Source of the DNA: an uncultured Verrucomicrobia subdivision 3 bacterium
Lineage (GTDB): Bacteria > Verrucomicrobiota > Verrucomicrobiia > Limisphaerales > UBA11358
Length of the DNA stretch: 64,000 nt
Reading direction: 5' to 3'
NCBI GenBank assembly: GCA_903917705.1
Contig: CAIXBQ010000015.1
Location: 1-64,000 of the forward strand
This document shows positions 19,881 through 28,335 of the stretch, piece after piece (position 1 is the first letter of the stretch; every line of letters starts with the position of its first letter). Made by a program: the position numbers and the translations under genes. The notes under the pieces were generated by a model. It saw only the letters and a program-made list of their open reading frames with translations. It did no database searches and was not told the origin of the DNA.

Positions 19881-20141
19881 GTGGCTCATTTGCCCTCCGG
19901 CGGCATTCATTTGCCGGTTAGGGGCATCCATATCCCGCCGCGGGGCATTCATTTGCCGCGGCGGGGCATATTTATCCCGCTGACCGGCATTCATACCCCG
20001 CTGAACGGGGTTCATATCCCGCCGGTCGGGATTAATATCCCGGGCGGGGGCATCCGTATCGCGGCGGACGGGATATATTTGCCGGAAAAGGGCATAAAAA
20101 TGCCGCTCGGGGGCGTTCATTTCCCGCCGAACGGCAATTGA
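19881..20141 (+). repeat. Tandem array of ~12 degenerate 21-bp units, open in both strands; candidate CDS (GTG start) encoding heptads G-[IV]-x-h-P-x-x
   Basis: Units ggcattcatttgccggttagg / ggcatccatatcccgccgcgg / ggcattcatttgccgcggcgg and so on. Translation MAHLPSG GIHLPVR GIHIPPR GIHLPRR GIFIPLT GIHTPLN GVHIPPV GINIPGG GIRIAAD GIYLPEK GIKMPLG GVHFPPN GN*. Confidence 0.85.
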
Positions 20142-20171
20142 AGGGTCGGAGTGCCATATTTAATGGACACT

Positions 20172-20783
20172 TTACGGGGTCGGCGTCGTGGGGGTGGTGG
20201 TTTTGGGGAGGCGCGGCTTGGCGAAATGGCTTTTCATGTAGTTGACGTAGGGGTCGTAGGCGCCGGTGCGGTTGTTGGCCTTGGCAAAGGCGTAAACGTC
20301 CAGGATGGCCAGCAACAGGTCGCTGCGCAGGGCCAGCTGGGTGTCTTGGATGAGCTGGTTGTTTTGGGCGGAGGCCATGGCCACGGTTTCCAGCGGGTTG
20401 AAGAGGGTGCCGTCCTTCTGGAATTCGGGGATGCTGAAGGTGGCGGGCAGCGCCTCGGGGAACTGGCTGACAAACAGCAGGGTTTGGGTGAGGACCTCGC
20501 CGCTTTTGTCGCCGATGTGCGGCAGATGCGCGCGCTCGTCGTCGGGGAGGTTGATGAGGAAGGGAATGTTCGTCCGGATCGTGGCGTAGGCCGCGAGGAT
20601 GGTGGTTAACGCTTGCGCCGAGAGTTCGGCGCTGACTTTGTTTTGTGTGCTCATTGATTTTTTTTGTGCTGCGATGGCCGCAACGACTTCTTCTAATGTC
20701 CCGTTCCATCTCAAGCCCGGCATCCCGAATCTAAGCGGGGTGCCGTCCGGCAACTTCATTCCCCAGCAAAGCGGCGTGGCCAT
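20172..20783 (-). CDS. Hypothetical protein (alternative start MSTQNKVSAE at 20654)
   Basis: Coherent ORF with FLINLPDDERAHLPHIGDKSGEVLTQTL. Reads like a conserved small helical protein family, from memory only. Confidence 0.7.
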   Translation of the reverse strand: MATPLCWGMKLPDGTPLRFGMPGLRWNGTLEEVVAAIAAQKKSMSTQNKVSAELSAQALTTILAAYATIRTNIPFLINLPDDERAHLPHIGDKSGEVLTQTLLFVSQFPEALPATFSIPEFQKDGTLFNPLETVAMASAQNNQLIQDTQLALRSDLLLAILDVYAFAKANNRTGAYDPYVNYMKSHFAKPRLPKTTTPTTPTP

Positions 20784-21011
20784 GTGTGTTATTTATTTAT
20801 GGTTGGCTGACTGGTCCCCCCCTTGGGAATAGCTAAGGTCTACACCCGCACGAAAATAGGGCAACGGGCGGCGTTGTCATTTACCAACCCTATTTTGTGG
20901 TGGCGCGGCGGGCCCAAACCGCATTCTGAAATGCCCGGCCGGTTTTCGCGGTCTTGCAAGGACGGGTTAATATTGGCAACCATTCGTCAACGCACACCGT
21001 CCATATTCATC

Positions 21012-23666
21012 ATGAAGCCCCACCCCGTTAACCGGTTTTTGCTCCTCGTATTCTGCTCATGGCTGTCTGCCTGTCTTCCCCTGCCGGCGCAACAGGCGCC
21101 GGTGGTGGCGCCCGTGGAGAGCGCCCAAACGGTGGCGGAGAAAAACATCCATCCCCGGCCCGCGCAGGGCGAATCTCCGGCCGAAGATTGGACGCTCAAG
21201 CAGGCTTGGAATCACGAGTCCAACCTGGCGCAGACGGGGCATCTCATCAGTCCGGCGGGCGCATCCATCCGGGTGAAGGGGCGCGTGATGAGCCTGGCGC
21301 TGGCCCGGGGCGGGCGGTTTCTCGTGGCCAAGACGGGCAACGTGCTGGCGATTGTGGACGCGGACAATTTCAAGGTCATCAAGCAATATCCTTTTCCGGA
21401 GGAGCAGGACGGAGGCTCGATGCATGGCCTGGCGGTCAGCGCCGATGGCGGCACGGTTTACTTCACGGGCCGGGACCGAAATCTTTATTCCGGCACGATT
21501 GACGATGCCGGCGCGCTGGTCTTTGGCCCAACCGTGGATCTCGCCGGGGACGGGAAGCTTGCCCCGAATCCGCTCGGCATCGCGCTGACTCCGGACGGCA
21601 AGTGCGCGGTGGTGGCGCTCGCGGTGGCCAATCAGGTGGCCGTGGTGGATCTCGCCACCCACAAAGTCAGCGCGAAGATTCCGGTGGGTGTCTGCCCGTA
21701 TGGCGTGGCGGTGAGCGCGGATGGCCAGACGGCGTTCGTCAGCAACTTCGGCGGCAGCCGCGCCCGCAAGGGGGACCGGACGGAGATTTCCGCCGGCACG
21801 GAGGTGGCGGTGGATGCGCGGTCGGTCGCCTTGCGCGGGACCGTTTCGGTCATTGATTTGAAGCGTAGGAAAGTGGTCGCGGAAATCGTGACGGACATCC
21901 ATCCGGAGGCGTTGACCCTTTCACCGGACGGCAAGCGGCTGTATGTGGTGGCTGCCAGCGGCGATGGCATTGCCGTGATCGATGTCGCCCGGCGCAAACT
22001 GGTCGCGCAGCTCGACACCAAGCCGCAGGCGGATTTGCCCTACGGCAGCCTGACGACGGGCGTGGCCACCAGCGCCGACGGGAAAATATTGTTCGCCGCC
22101 AACGCCGGCAACAACGCCATCGCGCTCCTCAACCCGGCGCGGCCAACAGATCCGCCGTATGGCTTCATCCCGGCGGGCGGCTTCCCGGGGTCGCTGGCCG
22201 TTCGCGGCAACGAATTGTTCATCGGCAATGTGCTCGGGTATTATGGCGATTTGCAGAAGGTCGCCCTGCCGGCGAACGCGGGGGAACTGGGGAAGATGAC
22301 CGCCGTTGCCCGCCAGGGTTTTCACCTGGCTGAAATGATCCGCGCGCAAGCCCGGGCGCAGTCCGGCGTCCTACCGAAGCCGGTGCCGGATAATCCGGGC
22401 GAACCGTCGCTCATCAAGCATGTGGTTTACGTCATCAAGGAGAACAAGAAGTTCGATCAGGTGCTCGGGGACATCGGCCGCGGCAACTGCGAGCCCCGGT
22501 TCTGCGAATTTCCCCGGACGACCACGCCGAACACCCATGCGCTGGCCGACCAGTTTGTTTTGCTGGATAATTATTATTGCAACGGCGTGTTGTCGTGCGA
22601 CGGGCATCAGTGGGCGGTTCAGGGGTTGACCTCGCCCATCCGCGAAAAAGACTGGAGCAACAAACACATCACCTACGGTTTCGGCGTGGATCCGCTCTGC
22701 TATGCGGGCTGCGGCTTCATCTGGGATCATCTGCTGCGGCAGGGCATCTCGTTCCGGAACTTCGGCGAATTCAATCACCCGCTGGTGGACCCGAAAGTGA
22801 AATGGCCGGAGAACTATCGCGCTTGGAAAGACCGGACGGGCGGGATCCAGTTCACCCCGAACTGCAAAATCGAAACCTTGCGCCGCTACAGCGACCCGCG
22901 CTATCCGGGCTGGGACATGGAGATACCCGACCAGGTTCGGGCGGATGCTTTCGTGGCCGCGCTGGCTGAATTTGAGCAAGCCCGGCAGATGCCGGAGTTT
23001 GTCGTTGTTTACCTGCCCAACGATCACACCCAGCACGGCGCGAAAGGCTCGCCCACGCCCCGCGCGTATGTCGCCGACAATGATCTTGCCACCGGGCGGA
23101 TCGTTGAAGCCCTATCGAAAAGTTCGTTTTGGAAAGACATGGCGGTGTTCGTGAACGAGGACGATCCGCAAACGGGCAACGACCATGTGGACGGTCACCG
23201 CTCGTTCTGTCTGCTGGCGGGTCCGTATGTGAAACGCGGCGGGACGGTCATCAGCCGGTTCTACAACCAGGATTCCGTGCTGCACACCATCTGCCGCATC
23301 TTCGGCGTGCCGCCGATGAATCAATTGGTGGCCATGGCGCCGGTGATGGCGGAATGTTTTCAGGACTCTCCCGATCTCGCGCCGTATGCCTGCGTGCCAC
23401 CGTCCGTCCCGATTGACGAATTGAATCCCGACCCCCGGAAGGCCGCCTCAAAGACGCAAGCCCGGCTTGCGCCGCTGACCGAGAAGCTGGATTTCTCCGA
23501 GCCGGACCGGATTGACCAGCAGGCGGAACTCTTCAGCCGGTGGGTCTGGTCCACCGTTCGTGGCGATGAACCGTTTCCCAAGGGATACATGGGCGCGCAC
23601 GGCAAAGGCCTCGCCTCGCTGGGCCTCCGACTCGATCCGGATCTTTTCGCGGAGGAAGATTTATGA
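21012..23666 (+). CDS. Secreted YVTN-type beta-propeller fused to alkaline phosphatase/phosphoesterase-like domain
   Basis: Signal peptide, repeated LSPDGKRLYVV / TPDGKCAVVA blades, then IKHVVYVIKENKKFDQVLGDI and GHQWAVQGLTSP. Confidence 0.88.
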   Translation: MKPHPVNRFLLLVFCSWLSACLPLPAQQAPVVAPVESAQTVAEKNIHPRPAQGESPAEDWTLKQAWNHESNLAQTGHLISPAGASIRVKGRVMSLALARGGRFLVAKTGNVLAIVDADNFKVIKQYPFPEEQDGGSMHGLAVSADGGTVYFTGRDRNLYSGTIDDAGALVFGPTVDLAGDGKLAPNPLGIALTPDGKCAVVALAVANQVAVVDLATHKVSAKIPVGVCPYGVAVSADGQTAFVSNFGGSRARKGDRTEISAGTEVAVDARSVALRGTVSVIDLKRRKVVAEIVTDIHPEALTLSPDGKRLYVVAASGDGIAVIDVARRKLVAQLDTKPQADLPYGSLTTGVATSADGKILFAANAGNNAIALLNPARPTDPPYGFIPAGGFPGSLAVRGNELFIGNVLGYYGDLQKVALPANAGELGKMTAVARQGFHLAEMIRAQARAQSGVLPKPVPDNPGEPSLIKHVVYVIKENKKFDQVLGDIGRGNCEPRFCEFPRTTTPNTHALADQFVLLDNYYCNGVLSCDGHQWAVQGLTSPIREKDWSNKHITYGFGVDPLCYAGCGFIWDHLLRQGISFRNFGEFNHPLVDPKVKWPENYRAWKDRTGGIQFTPNCKIETLRRYSDPRYPGWDMEIPDQVRADAFVAALAEFEQARQMPEFVVVYLPNDHTQHGAKGSPTPRAYVADNDLATGRIVEALSKSSFWKDMAVFVNEDDPQTGNDHVDGHRSFCLLAGPYVKRGGTVISRFYNQDSVLHTICRIFGVPPMNQLVAMAPVMAECFQDSPDLAPYACVPPSVPIDELNPDPRKAASKTQARLAPLTEKLDFSEPDRIDQQAELFSRWVWSTVRGDEPFPKGYMGAHGKGLASLGLRLDPDLFAEEDL

Positions 23667-25714
23667 ACAACCCGAATCAGAATCAAACCGGCAGACTGTT
23701 CGTGAACGTCGTGTTTTTCTTTGCCGCCATCATATTCGCGGCCGCGGCGGAATCATCAGAGATCAAAATCAAAGTCAGGCCCGAGATCACCGTTGCCAAA
23801 CCCGTAAGCCCGCTGCTGCTCGGCGGCTTCATCGAACTGGCTTTTGGCCGCACGGAAAATCTCCTCGCGGAAAAACTGTATGACCGGGGTTTTGAACTGC
23901 CGGAAAATTTCACATTCAATCGCGGCTGGTGCACCTTTACCAAGGCGAAGCCGGAACTGGAGGATTGGTGGCATTCGGGATACGAGGAGCATCGCTGGCA
24001 CTTGCTCCGGAGTACTGACGACCAGTCCTCGGTCTTAAAGCGGCTTGGCGATACCTGGCCGGCTCCGCCGAGCGGAAAGTTTTATGCGGAGGTAAAGAAC
24101 ACCTCAAAAACCGACCCGGTCAGCCTGATGCAGGATGGCATCTGGATTGAAGCCGGTGTGGCGCATGTGTTTTCCGGTCTCTTTTGTGATGGGACATACT
24201 TCAGCGCGGAACCCGTCAGTGCCAAACCGGTGGATTTAGAAATTGCACTTCTCCCGGATGGACAGCCGGAAGGCCAGCCCTTGAGTTCTGTCCGCCTCCA
24301 GGTGGACGCGACGACGTTTCGACGGTTTTCGGTCATGTTGCCCGCGGTTGCCAAATCCGGTCGCGCAATGCTGGTCATCCGGGTTCCGCCTGGACGGAAA
24401 ATCGCGTGCGACAATCTTTCGTTGCTGCCCGCAGACAACATTGACGGCGTGCGGCGAGAGGTGGTGGAGGCGTTTCACGCGGTGCCGCAAGCCGTCATCC
24501 GGTTTCCCGGCGGTTGTTTCGCCTCCAGTTATCATTGGCAGGATGGAATCGGCGATTTGGACGCCCGGCCGGTGGACTATCATAACTGGTGGGATAATCC
24601 ACTGATCAACGATTTCGGAACGGTGGAGTTCCTCAAGTTCTGCCGCCATGTCGGGTCGGAGCCGATGCTCTGTGTCCCGGTGATGTTTGGCGATGAGGTG
24701 AATGCCGCTGACTGGGTGGCGTTCTGCAACAAGCCCGGACATCGCCTGCAGCCGGGTTCGGGGCTGGCGAAGCCGCTGCCCGTAAAATTCTGGGAGTTGG
24801 ATAATGAAACGTATCGCCGCATGGATGCCATCACCTATGCCCATCGCTGCGTGACGTTTTCCACCGCCATGAAGCGGGTGGACCCCGGCATCCAGACCAT
24901 CATGAATTGCTACTGGGTCTATCACAAGAAGCTGAAGGAGATGCTGGAGATCGCCGGTCCCTCCATCAATCTGGTCAACGACCGCGGCGGCACGATTGCG
25001 GAGCTAAGGAGTGATCTTGAGGAATTGAAACGCTACAACGCGGCGCATCATAGCCAAATCGGCCTCTGCCACTCGGAATACCGCGCCAACAGCTATGACC
25101 TGCCCGTGGGCAAAGCCGTCGCCGGTGACAATGAAGGCCTGAACCAGCCCAAGGCGGAGGACACCAAGGATACCATTCTGGCCAAGGCCAGCCGGTGGTC
25201 CTATGGATTGAGCGTGCTGTGCGATTTTCTGGATTACCAGAGTTTCGGCGGCGACTTCCGGTTTGCCAATTTCACGGAATCCACGGATGGCTGGGGCGAG
25301 AATTTAATCAACATAGCCAAGACCAGAGTGTATCCCTCGGCGGCGGGAGAGGCCCTGGTCTTCCTACGCCGGCAGCAAATGGCCTGGCCGCTTGCCTTGG
25401 ACAATACGAGTCTGCCGAAAACGTGCCGGGTTCAAGCGGCATGGGACAAGGACAAAAAGAATTTGATCATCTTCATCCTATACCTGAGCGGAAATCAGCA
25501 GACCATGGAACTGGACCTATCCAGCCTGCCGGCAAAACTTGCACCGACAGCCAAGCTTGAAACTGTGTTTGCCGATTCGCCAAGAGTTTTCGTGTCCGAG
25601 ACGGGACCCGATCCCATCTTGCGGGATTCGTCGGTCGTCCGGGGCGAGCACGGCATCTATAAAATTCCAGGCAAGCCTTGGTCGGCTATTGCGCTGCACA
25701 TTCCGATTCAATAA
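23663..25714 (+). CDS. Alpha-L-arabinofuranosidase-like glycoside hydrolase (GH51-type architecture)
   Basis: Signal peptide, VSPLLLGGFIELAFGRTENLLAEKLYDRGFELP, RFPGGCFASSYHWQDGIGD, WELDNETYRRMD. Start overlaps the previous stop (ATGA). Confidence 0.8.
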   Translation: MNNPNQNQTGRLFVNVVFFFAAIIFAAAAESSEIKIKVRPEITVAKPVSPLLLGGFIELAFGRTENLLAEKLYDRGFELPENFTFNRGWCTFTKAKPELEDWWHSGYEEHRWHLLRSTDDQSSVLKRLGDTWPAPPSGKFYAEVKNTSKTDPVSLMQDGIWIEAGVAHVFSGLFCDGTYFSAEPVSAKPVDLEIALLPDGQPEGQPLSSVRLQVDATTFRRFSVMLPAVAKSGRAMLVIRVPPGRKIACDNLSLLPADNIDGVRREVVEAFHAVPQAVIRFPGGCFASSYHWQDGIGDLDARPVDYHNWWDNPLINDFGTVEFLKFCRHVGSEPMLCVPVMFGDEVNAADWVAFCNKPGHRLQPGSGLAKPLPVKFWELDNETYRRMDAITYAHRCVTFSTAMKRVDPGIQTIMNCYWVYHKKLKEMLEIAGPSINLVNDRGGTIAELRSDLEELKRYNAAHHSQIGLCHSEYRANSYDLPVGKAVAGDNEGLNQPKAEDTKDTILAKASRWSYGLSVLCDFLDYQSFGGDFRFANFTESTDGWGENLINIAKTRVYPSAAGEALVFLRRQQMAWPLALDNTSLPKTCRVQAAWDKDKKNLIIFILYLSGNQQTMELDLSSLPAKLAPTAKLETVFADSPRVFVSETGPDPILRDSSVVRGEHGIYKIPGKPWSAIALHIPIQ

Positions 25715-25737
25715 GAATCTCACAACTTACACACAAC

Positions 25738-28245
25738 ATGGGAAAGCTACCTGCCTGCTGGTTCGCGACCTTGGCGATGAGCGTGACGATGTTACACGGC
25801 GGCGTTGACGTTGTGGCCGGTCCGGACATCACCGGAACAAACGATTTCTATGTCAGCAACCGGAAGCCGCTGGAAGCAAGCCGGTTTATTCCATTACCCA
25901 TAGGTTCAGTGGAGCCCAAGGGCTGGCTGCTGGAAGTTCTGAAACGTCAGCGCGACGGTTTGTGCGGTCATCTGGGCGAAATCAGCATCTGGTTGCAAAA
26001 GGATGGTAACGCCTGGTTGAGCCATGACGGCCGGGGTAAATACGGCTGGGAGGAACTGCCATATTGGCTCAAAGGCTACATCCAGCTTGCCTACATTGTC
26101 AAAGACCCGAAGATGATCACCGAAAGTCAGGTATGGATTGAGGGAGCGCTGAAAAGCCAGCGAGAGAATGGCGACTTCGGTCCGGACCAGAAATTCAAGG
26201 ATGGCACGCGTGACTTTTGGGCGAACATGACGATGCTGTTTTGTCTGGAAACATATTACGAGCATTCCCGCGATACGCGCGTGCTGGATTTGATGACACG
26301 GTATTTCAAATATCACCTCACTGTGCCGGATCACCAGTTGCTGACGGGTTACTGGCAGAAGATGCGCGGCGGCGACGAGCTTTACAGCATCTACTGGCTT
26401 TACAACCGCACGGGTGACGCGTTTCTGTTGGAACTGGCGGACAAAATCCACCGGGCTACCGCCAATTGGGAAATGCCGGGGAATCTTCCGAACTGGCACA
26501 ATGTGAATATCGCCGAATCTTTCCGCGAACCGGGCACGCATTATCTGCAATCCCACCAGGTCGCCGAGTTGCAGGCCAGCTACGCCGACTACCGGGAAGT
26601 TCGCAAACGCTATGGCCAGGTGCCCGGCGGCATGTTTGGCGCCGATGAAAACTGTCGGCCCGGCTATTCTGACCCGCGGCAGGGCATTGAAGCCTGCGGC
26701 ATGGTGGAACAAATGTTGTCCGACGAATTGCTGATGCAGATGACCGGCGATCCTTTTTGGGCGGACAACTGCGAGAATGTTGCCTTCAATACTTATCCGG
26801 CCGCACTGACGCCGGACCTGCGGGCGCTGCGTTATATCACCGCGCCGAACATGGTGGTGAGCGATGCCCTCAATCACGCACCCGGTATTCAAAACAGCGG
26901 TCCGTTCCTGTTGATGAATCCGTTCAGCTCCCGCTGCTGCCAGCATAATCATTCGATGGGCTGGCCGTATTTCAACAAACATCTCTGGCTGGCCACGCCG
27001 GACAATGGCCTGTGCGCCGCCCTCTACAGCGCGAGCGAGGTGTCAGCGCAGGTGGGCGACGGCAGTCGGATTCGAGTCGAGGAGGCTACGCACTATCCGT
27101 TCGCGGGCACGATTAATTTTATACTGCATGCCACGAAATCCGTGACGTTCCCGCTTTATCTGCGCATTCCCGGGTGGAGTAAATCGGCAACCATTTCCGT
27201 CAATGGCAGCAAGGTCGACGTCCAGCCGGAAGGCGGGAGATATGTGCGGATTGTCCGCGAATGGAGAAACCACGACCGGGTGACCCTCGAATTGCCCATG
27301 AACATATCCCTGCAGCGCTGGGCGGCCAACCATGACAGTGTGAGTGTGAACTGCGGTCCGCTGACCTTCTCGCTGAAAATCGGCGAGCGGATCGCTCGGG
27401 TGGATAGTTCCAAGACGGCGATTGGAGATTCCGGCTGGCAACCGGCGGCTGATCCGGCGCAGTGGCCCTCATTTGGCATTTATCCGACGACGGCTTGGAA
27501 TTTCGGCCTGGTATTGGATGACGCGCATCCGGAACAGTCGTTTACCATCAAAACCCTGCCGTGGCCGAAGGATGATTATCCGTTCACACCCGAAAGCGCG
27601 CCGATTCAGATTGTCGCCCGGGGAAAACAAATCCCCGAATGGACTCTGGACCAATACGGTCTGTGCGCCGTCCTTCAAGCCAGCCCAGCCCGGAGCGAAC
27701 AAACGGTGGAAAAAATAACCTTGATTCCGATGGGCGCAGCCCGGCTGCGGATTTCTGCTTTTCCGACCATCGGCCACGGTCCGGACGCGCGTCGGTGGGT
27801 TCTGCCCGCCAGGCCCCAAAAAGCGCTCTACCACGCCAGCGCCTCGCATTGTTTCGCTGGCGACACCGCGGATGCACTAGCTGACGGCCTGGTGCCGGCA
27901 TCATCCAGGGATCAGACAATCCCCCGTTTTACGTGGTGGGATCACCGGGGTTCGACGGAATGGGTGCAGTTCGATTTTCCGCAACCGAGGGAGGTTTCCG
28001 GGGTGGAAGTCTATTGGTTTGACGACACCGGCGTGGGCCGATGCCGCATCCCAAAAACATGGCGCTTGTTTTACAAAGGGGGGAGTGAATGGAAGCCGTT
28101 GCCCGGCACTGTGACGGCTACCGCGACCGCTGATCAGTTTAATTTGATGTCATTCCCATCTTTTAAAACCCCAGCCCTCCGGATTGAGGCCGCTCTAAAA
28201 TCTGGATTTTCCGCCGGCATTCTGGAGTGGCGCGTAAAACCATAG
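25738..28245 (+). CDS. GH127 (DUF1680) beta-L-arabinofuranosidase-like protein with C-terminal discoidin-like domain
   Basis: LPYWLKGYIQLAYIVKDPKMI, QSHQVAELQASYADYREVRKRYGQVPGGMFGADENCRPGYSDPRQGIEACGMVEQM, SSRCCQHNHSMGWPYF. Confidence 0.87.
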   Translation: MGKLPACWFATLAMSVTMLHGGVDVVAGPDITGTNDFYVSNRKPLEASRFIPLPIGSVEPKGWLLEVLKRQRDGLCGHLGEISIWLQKDGNAWLSHDGRGKYGWEELPYWLKGYIQLAYIVKDPKMITESQVWIEGALKSQRENGDFGPDQKFKDGTRDFWANMTMLFCLETYYEHSRDTRVLDLMTRYFKYHLTVPDHQLLTGYWQKMRGGDELYSIYWLYNRTGDAFLLELADKIHRATANWEMPGNLPNWHNVNIAESFREPGTHYLQSHQVAELQASYADYREVRKRYGQVPGGMFGADENCRPGYSDPRQGIEACGMVEQMLSDELLMQMTGDPFWADNCENVAFNTYPAALTPDLRALRYITAPNMVVSDALNHAPGIQNSGPFLLMNPFSSRCCQHNHSMGWPYFNKHLWLATPDNGLCAALYSASEVSAQVGDGSRIRVEEATHYPFAGTINFILHATKSVTFPLYLRIPGWSKSATISVNGSKVDVQPEGGRYVRIVREWRNHDRVTLELPMNISLQRWAANHDSVSVNCGPLTFSLKIGERIARVDSSKTAIGDSGWQPAADPAQWPSFGIYPTTAWNFGLVLDDAHPEQSFTIKTLPWPKDDYPFTPESAPIQIVARGKQIPEWTLDQYGLCAVLQASPARSEQTVEKITLIPMGAARLRISAFPTIGHGPDARRWVLPARPQKALYHASASHCFAGDTADALADGLVPASSRDQTIPRFTWWDHRGSTEWVQFDFPQPREVSGVEVYWFDDTGVGRCRIPKTWRLFYKGGSEWKPLPGTVTATATADQFNLMSFPSFKTPALRIEAALKSGFSAGILEWRVKP

Positions 28246-28335
28246 CCAATCAACCTGATAACACCCGAAAGCAAAAACCTGTATTTACGTGCGCTTGGAA
28301 TGCCGCCCGCCACCGACCTGAACCGACAAACCAAA

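Noticed and set aside
19533-20120. 195-aa minus-strand ORF across the 21-bp array and RAYT end
   Set aside because: Starts inside the array and runs antisense through the hairpin repeat and transposase, so not a credible gene. The minus-strand heptad reading is kept only as an alternative in the array finding.
19881-20141. CRISPR array
   Set aside because: The 21-bp units are contiguous and degenerate with no unique spacers, and no cas genes are in the window.
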